From assembly GCA_018398585.1 (NCBI GenBank), contig JAGTTD010000019.1, forward strand, positions 9,089,702-9,153,701: DNA of 64,000 nucleotides, read 5' to 3'. How positions within the stretch are numbered: position 1 is the first letter of the stretch; each line of letters starts with the position of its first letter. The stretch comes from Simmondsia chinensis. Lineage: Eukaryota > Streptophyta > Magnoliopsida > Caryophyllales > Simmondsiaceae. Below are positions 9,195 through 21,013 of the stretch, piece after piece. The notes beneath the pieces are model-generated. The model was not told the origin of the DNA. It was given only the letters and a program-made list of their open reading frames with translations, and searched no databases. Position numbers and translations under genes: made by a program.

Positions 9195-12100
9195 TTAAAC
9201 GGCTCTGTGTCTCCTACCACTTGTCGTCTGGTACTTGACGCTGGCTTCCAACAAATGAGCTCTAGTTTGCTCATGGATGTCTGTAAGGGAGGAGATTAAG
9301 TCTTTTGCGTTCACGTGAGGACGCGTCAGATCTGGAATAGGCACCAAGTTTATTGGAGACAGTGGCACAAAGCCATAAACGACCTTGAATTGAGTGAACC
9401 CTGTACTTCTATTGACGGAGTTGTTGTAGGCAAACTTAGCCTGGTGCAGTTTTATCTCCCACCCCTTGACATTATCAGCAGTAAGGCATTGGTGAAGGTT
9501 GCCCAGTGAGTGGTTGGTGACTTCGGTTTTTCTATCCATTTAGGATGATGGATGGTACTGAAGGCGAGAGACGTGTTTGCCATCTTACATAACATCTTCT
9601 AGAAATAGTTCATGAACCCGACATCTCTATCGAGCATGATGCTAGTTGGTAACCTGTGTAGTTTGGAAACCTCCTGGAAGTATAAACCTTCCACATGTAT
9701 TGCATTAGCAGCCTTCTTGCATCCGATAAAGTAAGCCATCTTGGAGATGCGATCACGACGACAAAGATTGAATCAATGCCTTCTGTAGTTCTCGGTAAGC
9801 TTAGTACAATGTCCATACTGCCATCTATCCATGGCTGACTCGGTTAGTAGTGGCATGTAAAGGCCTGTGTTGGTCACCCTGCCTTTTGATACCGGACAAA
9901 CACGGCAACGTTTGACATACCTCTCAACCTCCTTGCACACGGTTAGCCAGAAATAATTGGCAGTAATAAGTTTCAGTGTTTTATCTCGTTTTATATGCCC
10001 TGCGTTGTGCTTCTCCTTAATGACCTTAAGCTGCAAGCTTGAATCCAGAATACAAAGTTGATTCCCTTTGAACAGGAATTTGCCATGAATGGAGCAGCTT
10101 GGAACACATCTAGCCTGTGTTTCCCGTCATATCTCGAAGTGGGATCATCCGGCTATTGTTCCGCCAGCTAATCAAACCCTGTCACCGCCACCCTGCTCTT
10201 CGTCAAGATAAGATTCTGCTTGCTCAGTGCATCCGCCACCTTGTTCAAGATGCAAGATTTGTGCTTTATCACAAAGTGAAAAAGTTGAATGAAACCCACC
10301 CACTTGGCGTGTTGGTCTGAGAGCTTCTCTTGGCTATTCATTTACTTCAAGGAAACATTGTTAGTATACAGCACAAACTCTCTATTAGTGAGGTAAGACT
10401 TCCAATGCCTTAATGCCTTGACAATTGTGTAAAACTCAACGTCATAGGCGGAGTAATTCAACCTGCTCCCATCAAGCTTCTCTCTAAAATAGGCTATTGG
10501 CCTCCCTTCTTGGCTGAGCACTGCGCCAATTCCAACCTTGGAGACATCTGTGTGAAGCTTGAATGTCTTATGGAAGTTTGGGAGGGCTAACATTGGCACC
10601 GTGGTTAGGCTCCTCCTAATTTCCTCGAAGGCGGCAATTGCCTCCGGGGTCTAATCTAAGGAATTTCCTTTCATGCAATTCGTAATTGGCACCATCACTG
10701 AGATAAAGTGAGGCATAAACCTTCTATAGAAAGATGCCAACATGTGGAAGCTTTTGACTTCGCTAACTATCTTAGGCATCAGCCAGCCCCATATTGCCTC
10801 TATCTTCCCTTCATCAACTGAAATATCGTCTTTGGATACAACTTATCCAAGGAAGGTTACCTCAGCCCTCATGAACTTCCACTTCTTCAAGGAGGCAAAT
10901 AGACTCTGCATTCTCAAAGTACTCAGCACTTCCTCAAGATGTCGGATATGCTCAGTTTGATCTCGACTATAAAACATGATGTCGTCCAAATAGACATTGA
11001 CCAACTTTCCAATGAAAGGACACAGAACCTGGTTCATAAATCTCATGAAGGTACTTGGCGGGTTGGAAAATCCAAAGGGCATGACCAGCCATTTATAAAG
11101 CCCCTCTCATGTCTTGAAGGCAGTTTTCTACTCGTCTCTAGGTGATATGCGAATTTGGTAGTATCCGCTCTTCAAGTCTAATTTCGTAAACACCATCAAA
11201 TTTTGTAATTGATCAAGTGAGTCATCCAACCTCGGAATAGTGAATCGACAACGTAGCGTAATCTTGTTAATGGTGTGACTGTAAACACACAACCGGCAGC
11301 TACCATCTTTCTTTAGCGTCAACAGAGCCGGCACTGCACAAGAACTCAGGTTCTCTCTGATAAACCCCTTGGTGAGAAGATCCTCTACTTGGCACCTCGG
11401 ATCCTCATGCTCTGATGGACTCATCCGGTAATGAGGCCAATTCAGCAAGGCAGCACCAGCATTAGATCAATGCAGTGTTGTATGTCTCGTAATGGCGGTG
11501 ACGTATCCAGTAACTCTTCCGGAAAGACATCAGTGTATTGTTTCAACAAGATGGTAACCTCACTCTGTATCTCCCTTGAACTCAACTTTCTCTCCTTCCC
11601 AATCAACACAAAAACAATCTTGGTGTTGCCAACCTCCTTGATGAACATGGCTTGTCCCTGTGTGATCGGGGGTTGAGCTGCTTAAGCTTGCAGCATCTCA
11701 TCCTTCTTGGGCAAAAGATAATCTTCGTTCACTCGAAGATGAAGCTATAGGTGTTCTTTAATTTTTCATGCATGGCACTAATATAATACTGCCATGGCCC
11801 ACACAACAACAAGTGACAAGCATCCATGGTCACCACATCACACCACACACCATCCCTATACTTCGTCCTAATTGAAAAGTTAACCAAGCAACATTTGGAT
11901 ACGGTTACCTGATTTCCCTTCTTGAGCCATAATAACTTGTAGAGACTAGGATGAGCCTTTGTCTTCAGCCCTATCTTGCCAACCTCTTGTTCGGAGATCA
12001 CATTTTCACAACTCCCCGAGTCCATCACCATTCGGCACATTCTATTGTCAATTGTACAAGTGGTCTGGAAGTTGTTATTCCGCAACCATCCATCTCCCAG

Positions 12101-13160
12101 CTCTTCCCTTGGTGCAAAGCAAGCACGCCTAATCACAAGTAGGCATCCTTCATCACCCTCTACAGCAGCTTCTTCTTGCGGCGCCATCTCAGTTTGGGCC
12201 TCTTCTTCACTAACCTCGCCATCTTCTGTGTAGAGTTCCTCGATGAAAAGACCCTTATTGGATCTGTCACCCTTATGACACTCAGCAGCTTGGTGCCCTA
12301 CCTCTCCACACTTGAAGTAATGTGTTCTGGATGTCCTCGCCACTTCTTGAGAAATCAGCTTACTATAATTGGCGACTATTGGCCTATTCCGTGTTCCTAG
12401 ATTTGGAGGTACTCTCACTTGATCTCTTCTGCCAACCTGTGCTCCCAAGGCTCCGCCAACTTGGCGACGCCTCTACTACCTTTCAATGTTCACTGCTCTC
12501 TGGCTTTCCTCCGAAACGAAAAAGATGTTGAACGTGTTCAATACCTTATGTATAGACTCCTTCATCCAGCCAATGTAGCGATCCTCCAACTGCTCTCTCA
12601 CCTTCGCCAAGTCATTCCTGGTGACTAACAAGTAGAACTTCGCTGTATACACTTCAATGGACCGAGAGACTTAACGCAATCCCTGCAGCAGTTGATACAT
12701 CACCTTGGCGTGATTGGGAGGTAGGAAGGCGCCTCTCATGTGGTTCTTCATCTTCTTCCGCGACTCTATCTTTGCCTTACCTTGACGAAGCCGTGTCTGA
12801 TTCAATTGCTACCACTAGGCAGCCGCCCTGCCCCAAAGCCGAGTACCTACTAATGGCACCTGCTTCCTCTCTGGAACCTCCTTGAACCAAGGACATCCTC
12901 CACTATGGCAAGTCAATCCCAGAAATCTTCCAGGCGTCCTCCTCCATTAAAGTCCAGGATCTCAATCCAGAGACGAAATTCCCGCCTCTGATCATCAAAA
13001 TCGTTAGTGTTGCCGGTATTGGGCCGAGTTCTCCTCCGCCTTTGTTCCAGTAGCTCAACATCCAGGAACGGATTCTGGAAGCTCTCGTCCATGTCGTCAT
13101 CACCTGGTGTCGGCGGGTGTTGGGGTTAGGTTCCCTCGTCCTGATTGGGATTTGCCTCAA
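9195..13160 (-). pseudogene. Gypsy gag-pol remnant
   Basis: On the minus strand, gag (about 13100-12450) includes a typical capsid segment near 12550-12640. Its zinc knuckle (FKCGEVGHQAAEC, near 12310) has lost the first Cys to Tyr. The protease motif MDSGSCENVIS is at about 12000-12030. RT follows (11650-10840), with [22 protein letters not shown] and [13 protein letters not shown]; the catalytic box reads VYLDD instead of YFDD or YVDD. RNase H has FKLHTDVSKVGIGAVLSQ (about 10545). The integrase has a C..C pair near 9900 and a degraded core to 9195. At least ten frames are needed to read it through, so it is inactive. Confidence 0.88.
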
Positions 13161-13320
13161 TTAAATCAAGCAACACTCAATTCGCCAGAATTTCTCCTCA
13201 AACTCCCCCAACCTCCTCTCGGTCTATCATTGGAAATCCTGCTCATATACGTCTTAAACGGCGACGTATTTCTATTGCCCACGGGCCATCTCAGAAGTCG
13301 TCCTGACCACTGATACTAGC

Positions 13321-13726
13321 TGATGCAGCGAGTAAGTGAAAAATTGGGAAAACAAGAAGGATTCAATAACTTTCCCTATAATTTTATTATGAACTAATAA
13401 ACAAGGGGAAAATTAACTCAATTTCTCACAATCCGAAAAAGAGAGAAAACTCTAAAATAGAAATAAAATCTAGAAAAAAATTGAATGAATTACATCCTTA
13501 ATTCCTCTTGTATATATAGAGAAGCTAATATTCCTCTTGTATATATAGAGAAGCTAATTGACTTGGAATAAAACACTAAGAGATAATTATAAACTAAAAG
13601 ATAAGTTAAATCTACAAAAATATAAATCTAATCTATTAAGACTCAAACTCCAACTGCCGAGTATCCTCAGACCGCGTCCCCGTACCCGCTTAGTAACCCG
13701 CCAGTGCTCATATACGTGTTGCATCA
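13321..13726 (-). mobile_element. 5' LTR of the minus-strand Gypsy
   Basis: A 406-bp LTR with TGATGCA..TGCATCA ends. Unlike its partner, it has a tandem duplication of about 29 bp (about 13498-13556) that doubles the TATATATAGAGAAGCTAA promoter block. The next bases on the minus strand resemble an initiator tRNA-Met primer site (GTATCAGTGG). Confidence 0.88.
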
Positions 13727-13892
13727 GATCTAGTCTTATCTAATATATATACAATTGAAGACTATCATGTTAGGAGTGCCACATCAATTATTATATTTCA
13801 CAGTTGACAAAACAAAGGTAAAGCTTACACGAACAATAATGAGAAATATGGCTTTGATCTTCAGAGAAAAAGAGAATCCACTCTGTGATACC

Positions 13893-14150
13893 ATATTAGA
13901 GCTGAAAATCATGATCAATTGCCATGAATTGAAGATGAACGCGGGAAATTCAAAGGTTTTTGGAGAGAGAAAGGCTCTTCATAGGAAGAATATTGTATTC
14001 TATTACATAAATTTTATACGGAGAGCCCATTATATATGAGAGGGCTAATCATTATTAAGACTAATTAAAACGCCTAAGAATATCTTAATAACCCAAAAGA
14101 ATCTGCTAACTACCTCTAACTACTTCACTAACTTAACTAACACAAGTGAA
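13893..14150 (-). mobile_element. Probable Copia LTR remnant with primer site
   Basis: On the minus strand the sequence runs TGTTAGTTAAGTTAG (about 14147), then a promoter-like ATATATAATGGGC, then about 150 bp of leader-like DNA, and ends next to TGGTATCACAGAG (13880-13892), a tRNA-Met-type primer site. No partner LTR or coding remnant is visible nearby. 13732-13880 holds no recognisable gene. Confidence 0.4.
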
Positions 14151-14244
14151 AATTTAAAATAAAATAAAATAAAATAAAAACACAAGAACTAAGACAATAT
14201 CTAATAATAATATTGATTAGTATATAGATCATTTATATTATATA

Positions 14245-14361
14245 TCTCGGAAACAGCCTCCCTTTAAAGTAATACCCTGAAGGGATAAGGCTACTTGCAT
14301 CTCACCCCCAGACCCTGCATTTGCGGAATCCCTTACGACACTGGTATTGTTGTTGTAGTTA
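14245..14361 (+). mobile_element. RTE LINE 3' tail fragment
   Basis: Only the terminal tail is present: CTCGGAAACAGCCTCC, AAGGCTACTTGC, ACCCTGC and TTGCGGAATCC, then TTGTTGTTGTAG. It aligns with the tails at 8150-8280 and 60215-60329. 14362-14640 holds nothing I recognise. Confidence 0.65.
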
Positions 14362-14689
14362 TGTATATTATACGTATATATACGTCATGTCTTACAATGT
14401 ACCAATATTTTTCTTTCTTCTTTTGATATTTGAATAAAAGGAGGAGAGGGCGTCCTCAAAAGTGTGGTACTTGGTACACAAAATAGGGAAAGAAGTATAT
14501 GAAGTTCACACAAACCAAAGGGACACGGGTGGAGATGCATGGAATGGATGTTTTCTCTAATTATTAAGGATAATATCCAGTAAAAGCAAATTTATACTAT
14601 CATCAATTTTAAAGGGACCCTTAACGAATTAGGGGCATCTAAGCAATTGTTGGGCTGCTTGGGGTCATGACCGGCACTAGTCTGAAGTC

Positions 14690-14880
14690 TAACTCAATGA
14701 GTTTTATTAAGCTCGACTTCTAGTTGAGACTTTATTGAATTTGACCTTTCTTCGACTCGATTGAATAAGATATTAGCGTGTTTGATACTCTGCTCAACTC
14801 AACTTATAATTGAGCTGAGTCAAGCTTATTATTGAGCTAAGCTTTCTTTTCAATCAAGCTAGCTACTAAGCAGAGGTATT
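14690..14880. repeat. Degenerate GAGCT/CAACTC-rich repeat
   Basis: The segment is built from short repeated words (GAGCTGAGTCAAGCTT, ATTGAGCTAAGCTT, CTCAACTCAACTT), similar in style to the cleaner array at 19410-19850. It carries no coding potential. From 14880 to 15571 I see only AT-rich DNA, the 3' flank of the pectin methylesterase gene. Confidence 0.4.
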
Positions 14881-15571
14881 CAAGTTACTATAGACCAGAT
14901 CGAATCATTTTCAATCAAATACCGATAGTTGACAAGCGCTTATCAAAGCATTGATGAATGTTTATTAATAAGTTGAGTATCCCCTGTTTTAATTCGGGTC
15001 GCCAGATTGTTGAATCTGTTCGAACTCAGTTTATTAAGCTGAAAAACCCTTAAAAGGAATAGACATCAGGTCTAATTGATTCAAAACACAAATAGTCTAT
15101 CAAACATTTGAATCATTTACACCACTACGGACAATCCCTTTGAGATGGAAAATCGGAGATGCATGAAAAATTAATATTATTAAGTTTTTATATCGAGTAA
15201 TTTGTTCAAGTATAACTAAATTACTAAAAATAAAATTAAGTAGTTATTTTCTTATGAGATATAATAGCTTCATTACCATATACATTAATTTGATGCACAA
15301 ATTATATTGATTTAGTACTCAAATCTGTGCACATTGTTCATCAGATCAGGCACATAGCTCAGCTAACTGGCTGGGAAATGCTGGCAAAGCTGTTTTAATT
15401 TAACAAAACAAAAATAATAATAAAAAAAATCAAATGAGTACACTAATTCAAATGCGACTTACAATTACGTCCCTTAACACTCATCTCATAATTTCATTAA
15501 AATGCTTAATTAATTACATATCTAGGATTATAATTTTCATATCACATCATCCGTATTTCATCGTTAGCCAA

Positions 15572-18500
15572 TCATATCATGCCAGGAGAGTATGGCACGC
15601 CTGTGGCCGTGATCCATTGGTCGTCTATAAAGTATTTCTTAGGTGTGAATCCCTCTGCATCTGCCGAGCTCAAGTTCTTGATCCCGGGCCACTTCACTCT
15701 AGCTGCTTGGTTAGCTCCTGGTCCCTTGTTTCCATACTCTGCATAGAACAACGTGTCCAATGCTGTGGTCCCGGCCCATGGGGTCCAACCCTCAGGTGCA
15801 ATGGCGTCACTGATGGTCGTTCCGAGCACAATGGTCCGAGAGTAGAGCTTCCATGGCCTGCCAAGGTAGGCCTTGTTCTTAGCCTTGACGGCTAGGTAAG
15901 CAGGGTCGCCCTCGATGGTGCAGCCATGGATGACGATGGCGGAGACAGCGTTGGGCTCAGTACGGCCCTGGGCTGTGACCATGCAACCTTGGTTTTCCAT
16001 GGGCTTACGAATGATAAGTTTGCAGTTCTGCAGGATGCTCTTGCCGTCACCAAAGATGAAGTCAATGGTACCAGTGACAGTGCAGTCACGGAAGAAGTGG
16101 ACTCCCCTGACAGCATAAAGAGTGTCTTGGTAGCCGTCAAAGTGGCAGTTGTAGAAGATAGACCAGAGGGCATCCACACGTAGGGCAACAGCTTGATGGC
16201 CTTCGGGTCCAGCGGTGTTCTCAAATCCTATGTCCTTTGCCATGAATCCATCACCCAATATTGCTGCATGCCATATAATAATCAATTCAAAGTATGTAGA
16301 GGATGTACCTTATTAAAAAGAAAACTGTTTTTGTAATAATTCAAGTATTTATTTCAGAACAATATATGTAGTAAAAGCTCATTTAGTTATACAAGGTAAT
16401 TGTTAAAAAATTTTCTTAGAAGTCTAACATTAAATATTAAAAATTATCATTTATTAACGAGCAACAATCGTCACCTGCTACGCTAATTGAATATTAAAAG
16501 GTGAGGCAACTAGGAAAATAAATCACAAGACATATGGATATTCATTAATAAAGACTATTTCTAAATGAGTAACTATTTTTCTTATTAAAAGGACCAGTGT
16601 AAATATATTTAAATTTATTTTTGATTAATCACTGTAGATGAGCCTTGATAAGACAAAATAAATTTTAAAACATGAGGTAGAAAGGGAGAGTCAGGCAAGA
16701 ATCAGGTGTATTTGATTTCACATACCAGCAGGAGCGGTAAGGAAGGTTTGAACACCACCAGTAAAGCTCTTGTTACCAGTAATCGTAGTCTTGGTAGGCC
16801 CATCTCCTATAAACATAACATTCATCATTTTCTTTGTTACCGTTACGTACTCGCTGTACACTCCTTCCTTAATATATATCACAAATAAGTCCACGTTATT
16901 CTCTGGCACCGTCGCTAAAGCCTCTGCGATCGTCTTAAACTGCCCTGAGCCGTCCTTAGCAACCACGGCGCTGGGTTTAAGCTGGGAGGCTGTCATCCCC
17001 ATTACTTTGCGTTTTGCATCCAGCAACCAAGCAGGGTACTGCCCTGCAGGGGGAAGAACCATGGGTTTCTTGGCACCGAGGAGGCGACGTCCTGCTGTGG
17101 CGCCCTCAAGGCCTAGACCTTTGAGGTCAAGGCTGCCCACCATTTGCTTAACTTCGTCGACGATACTGAGGGCGTTGCTGGAGAGTTGTCTAGAGGTGTT
17201 GAAGAGATTCCTCATTTTCTCTCCCGCGTCGCCCGTGGTGTTTTGGAAAGCGTCCATGCATACCTCCTGCACTCATGAAATTAACATGTAAGTCTAAAGT
17301 TTTAGCCAGTTTTTGAAAAATTACCAATCAGATGTCCTAACATTTCATTATATATAATAAGATAATCTATAAGTTAAAACTTTTATACTTAGATAACATG
17401 AGGTTTATAAATTTTATACCTTAGGTATAATTTTTTGTTGGAGTTTGAGAAATGTTTGTTAGAAATTGCTGATTAACATGATTTGGGCAATATATGCGTA
17501 CATATTTTTCCTAAAATTACAAACATGAAACATAATTTTGACAAATATAGGTGTCTTTTGGTCTAGACTATTGACTTTTCATTGAAGTTTAACAAATTTT
17601 TTTCCAAGAAATATTAACATGACAAATTTATATTACGGTAATTACGTGCCACAATAGCAGCTTTCCTCTAAATTTTCTCATGTAGACAAATTTATATTAC
17701 GGTAATTACGTGCCACAATAGCAGCTTTCCTCTAAATTTTCTCTTGTACAAATAAAAATTCACTTGATTAAGTTAAATGGGGCCTACATGATAAAATTTT
17801 GAAACTTGAGGGTATCTCATTGGTTGTATTGACGATGTCAATGTTACGATGAATAAGAGGTCAGTATATTAGTTTAAGTTCGTCCTAATTAAGTGCTCAT
17901 CTGAGATTGCACATAATCCTTATAGATAAGGATTTTAAAAAAATAAAGCGCTTAATAAACTACTCGTATTCCTGTTTGATCTCCAAAGTTCAGTGAGTGA
18001 AAACTTTGTCACCTAGAAAATTTATTTCAAAAAATTGATTTTAAAATGATAATCATTTTCATGATGGCTAAAGATAATTATTCTTGGCTCACTCTATGTC
18101 CTCTTTAGTAAACGTTTAGTTATATAACGCATGTTGATTTCATCTGTTTTTTTCTGGAGTTGAGATGTGTTGTTTTTGTCTTTTTTTATTCCCGTTTCTA
18201 TATGAATTGACTTAGTTCTCAATTGAATGAGATGTCTATTTTGAATTCAGACTTTGTAAAAAAACGAAATCACAAACCTGGTAAGTGATAGCACCACCAA
18301 TCCAAACCTTAAGATCCTCCAAAAACCTATCAAGATTATCAAGCTTATACTCTGTTGCACTCTCCACCACCCTCTCCAAATCATTCACCGAGTACTCCAC
18401 CACTTCCCTACATATCCTCAACGCTTCCGCTCCCCTTACGTCGCTCTTTGCCGCCTCTATCGTGGCTGACTTGGCCAGTGCCTTCGCCACCTCCTCCTTA

Positions 18501-18754
18501 GCAGCCTCGAACGCCATCTTCACCAGCTCCTTCGGGTCAGTCGTGTTACCAGCCACCTTCGAAAGCGAGTCCACGCATGCTTCTTTGTATGTTGTGGGCT
18601 GGCATACGCTTTGTATTGCCTTGGTGGAGGAGGAGAGCTTGTCGCCACCGCTGTCGCCACCCGAGGATTTCTGGGTGCCGTAGACAACTGCACCGATTAC
18701 TGCGCCCACAACACAAAGGGAAGCTATGGCGATTAGGGGTACGCTTTTCCCCAT
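15572..18754 (-). CDS. PME: Pectin methylesterase with inhibitor pro-region (type I), three exons
   Basis: Exons are 18754-18278, 17266-16726 and 16263-15572 (477, 541 and 692 nt; 569 aa). Introns have GT..AG ends: 1011 bp after TYQ (phase 0) and 462 bp (phase 1). The enzyme removes methyl esters from homogalacturonan in the cell wall. A hydrophobic signal anchor lies at residues 5-26. The PMEI-like inhibitor domain (about 46-205) is followed by an RRLL motif (219-222), the family's subtilase processing site. The pectinesterase domain (about 258-555) has the expected active-site residues: Gln363, Gln385 and Asp386 (GYQDTLY), Asp407 (IDFIFG), Arg475 and Trp477 (GRPW). The start is the first in-frame ATG; a TTG two codons upstream is not credible. 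A TATA box lies about 215 bp upstream. Length and residues are normal, so it should be functional. Confidence 0.95.
17621..17748. repeat. 64-bp tandem duplication within intron 1 of the PME gene
   Basis: Two adjacent 64-bp units (17621-17684 and 17685-17748), each starting GACAAATTTATATTACGG, differ at only one or two positions, which implies a recent duplication. They lie in the first intron, away from both splice sites. Confidence 0.9.
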
Positions 18755-18967
18755 CTTCAAGTTTGAATGTTTTATTATTTATCAAAAAAATTTAATAATA
18801 AATGTAAATATAAAAATGTGAACAAAATTAGAAAATGTGGGTAAAGGAGCTTGACGGGGCTCTCCTTATTTTCTTTTTTTTTATTTTTTAGAAATGGGTA
18901 AGACCCCGTAAGCTTTGTGTTTATTTATTTACCTCAAATTATAACAAAATGGGGCACTGGGTGAGGG

Positions 18968-18975
18968 TTTTTATA
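18968..18975 (-). promoter_or_regulatory. TATA box of the PME gene
   Basis: The minus strand reads CTATAAAAACCCTC, about 215 bp upstream of the start codon at 18754. No better TATA-like site lies closer. The start of transcription cannot be placed exactly from sequence. 18980-19400 holds AT-rich DNA with nothing recognised. Confidence 0.55.
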
Positions 18976-19409
18976 GTACAATAAAATAAATAAATAACTA
19001 TTATGGTGTCTTAGAAAAGAAAAAAACTTTGTGGCTATCATTTTTTCTAGGACAGTGGTAACAATTTTTGGCAAATGAAGTGTGGATTTGAGAGATCCGA
19101 AAATTTTGGAGGAGCGATTTTTTTGCTAACTAAAAAATGTGCAAATTTAGAGTGCCCTAATTACTACTTGTGCTAATTCAAGAGGGGAATTGTAAAGGGA
19201 AAATACTAAATCCTACACAAAGATAATTAATTTATGGGAGAGTATTATTTTTTTTATGAAATTAGAATCGTAAAATATCTGACATAATGAGATAAAAATA
19301 CATATATACATATAATAGGGATTGCATAACCTTTATTTAAAAAATATGTGATCTTAAAAATACCACTTTCATACTATACATACAAACTCACTGATATTTA
19401 TGTATATAG

Positions 19410-19850
19410 GGGTGTAAATGAGTCGAGCTGGCTTACGAGCCCTCGTGAGCCGGCTCATCATAAAGCTCGAAAAGCTTGGCTCACTTTGAGGCTCTACTCG
19501 GCTCAGCTCGTTTAGCTTATCGAGCCGAGCCCAAGCCTATTGAAGCTCGAGCTCGCAGGCTCATTAGCCTAAGCGAGCTTTTTTAATATAATATGTTTGC
19601 TTAAATATTATCCAATGAATCTATATTGGAGCCTAAATGAGCCGAAACAAGCCTATATTGAGCTTAAATGAGCAGAAATATTTCAAGCCTAATTTGAAGC
19701 TCACCGAGCTTAGATCGAGCCGAGCCGAGCCGAGCCTGAGCTTTTGACGAGCCAAGCTTGAGCCAAAATTTTTGAAGCTCGGCGAGCTTCGAAACGAGCC
19801 TGAGCCGAACTTAAAACAAACGAGCCATGCCTCGAGCCTAATTTAATTAT
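19410..19850. repeat. GAGCC/AGCTCG-rich dispersed plant repeat
   Basis: About 440 bp composed almost entirely of permuted words (GAGCCGAGC, AAGCTCGAGCTCG, CCTAAATGAGC), starting GGGGTGTAAATGAG, a start I associate with this common angiosperm repeat type. It has no coding frame of note, and its mode of amplification is not obvious from this copy. 19850-20090 is AT-rich and may include the 3' LTR of Copia A. Confidence 0.6.
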
Positions 19851-20090
19851 ATACACTAGTGAACAAAAGCATAAGCCAGCCAAGGATTTCTTACATAGTG
19901 TCACGCATGGTATATGTGGCATGCATGTATTAATTTAATTATATACATATATATTATCGGTAAACGTATATTACATAATTTCTTCACCTAAAAAAATTGA
20001 TAAAATTAAAGATCTTAACTTCGTGTGTATTTAATAATATCCAATATGGTCAATAAAAATTATACTTAAAAAATATCAAATATTTATAAT

Positions 20091-20530
20091 ATTCCCCTTT
20101 ATATATTCATTTTAAAAATATATAGGGACAAAAACCCTTGAAAGGGTTCATAGAGCCCAAGCTATATGTATTTTAAACCGCCTCATCAAAAAGCTTGACA
20201 GAAAAATCTCAATGCAAAAATAATAGCAAATAAAAAAGAGTACAGTACATATTTAACTCCTCCTTATGAGCGCACATTAACCAACAATGTCTCTGAGTAA
20301 GTGAATGTCAATCTTGTACACCAATTTCTCAAAGGTTTGTCATAGGTAATGCTTTCAAATAAGTCTTCTAGGGTCTTGAGTGAATTTTACAAATATCTAT
20401 TTCATCTTTCTTTCGAAGCTCGCAAGTGAAAAGAACGTCATTAAAATATGCTTGATTCTGTCAACTTTCTTTGACTAGAACGATATGCAATATGTTGAGT
20501 ACTGTGGGATTCTCCCTAATTATTGGAAGC
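20091..20530 (-). pseudogene. 3' end of Copia A: RNase H C-terminus, 3' UTR and purine tract
   Basis: On the minus strand, broken frames resemble the end of plant Copia pol: ENPTVL near 20505, then FTCELRKKDEIDICKIHS near 20430-20380, then KALP and EIGVQD. A 3' UTR follows, and a purine tract AAAGGGGAAT at 20100-20091, where the 3' LTR should start. The strand and position along pol continue those of the fragments at 36078-37560, 55867-56461 and 61031-61330, so I assign all four to one ancient element. Confidence 0.55.
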
Positions 20531-20534
20531 TTAC

Positions 20535-21008
20535 AAAATATGTTGAATCAAGGCTTTTAACAACAATCATTCTCTGCATACTCATGAAGCGCAAATGTCT
20601 CAATAATAGCTGCAATTGTCAGTAAGTTGTCAAGATATAGCAACGTAATCATATATAAATAGCCATCACGCTTATCAATGATATTATGTGGCTTAGACAA
20701 ATAATCATCAACTGCATACTTAAACGAGTTTAACATGAGACGAATATCATCGACAATGGGGGCAATGTCCCACGGGGGATGATCATCCAAACCAAGAACT
20801 TAAATCACCTCCCGACAGTCCGATTCAAAAATGACAAATCTATAACCTTCCCGGCAAGCTAAACAACAAGTAGCTCGGTTAGCAAGCCAGCAAGGGTTGT
20901 CTAGTGTGCCTTCAAACACCAGCCTGCAGCTGGATTTTCACAGCCACCAACACATACATATAATCTTAGCCAATAAAAGAAAATTACTAGAGAAAGAAGA
21001 TGAAACAA
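20535..21008 (-). pseudogene. C-terminal RNase H-like part of the L1-type LINE
   Basis: On the minus strand this encodes EGYRFVIFESDCREVI, then PPWDIAPIVDDIRLMLNSFK, then a short basic end near 20560. These are typical of the RNase H-like domain that follows the zinc-finger region in plant L1 ORF2 proteins. It continues the LINE at 32724-36083, which breaks off just after its zinc finger. The 11.7-kb Copia C lies between the two parts with a near-matching target duplication (AATTC at 21009-21013, AATCC at 32719-32723). Confidence 0.65.
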
Positions 21009-21013
21009 AATTC

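Larger units (their letters stand above)
8541..13726 (-). mobile_element. Full-length Ty3/Gypsy retrotransposon (inactive)
   Basis: A 5186-bp element bounded by LTRs with TGATGCA..TGCATCA ends and by a perfect 5-bp target duplication, GATCT (8536-8540 and 13727-13731). On the minus strand the order is 5' LTR (13321-13726), primer site AGTATCAGTGG, gag, protease, RT, RNase H, integrase, purine tract (ACTCGGGGGAGGA, 8932-8944) and 3' LTR (8541-8931). This domain order defines Gypsy. Many stops and frameshifts make it non-functional. Its LTR termini and protease resemble the deletion derivative at 24159-26756. Confidence 0.9.

Noticed and set aside
12176..12628. Plus-strand frames of about 70-85 codons
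   Set aside because: They are antisense to the Gypsy gag and protease on the minus strand, which have clear motifs.
13755..14039. 94-codon plus-strand frame that could be a small gene
   Set aside because: It crosses a minus-strand LTR-like segment and its primer site and has no recognised domain.
15434..17291. Several long plus-strand frames over the first PME gene
   Set aside because: They are antisense to well-supported PME exons with all catalytic residues.
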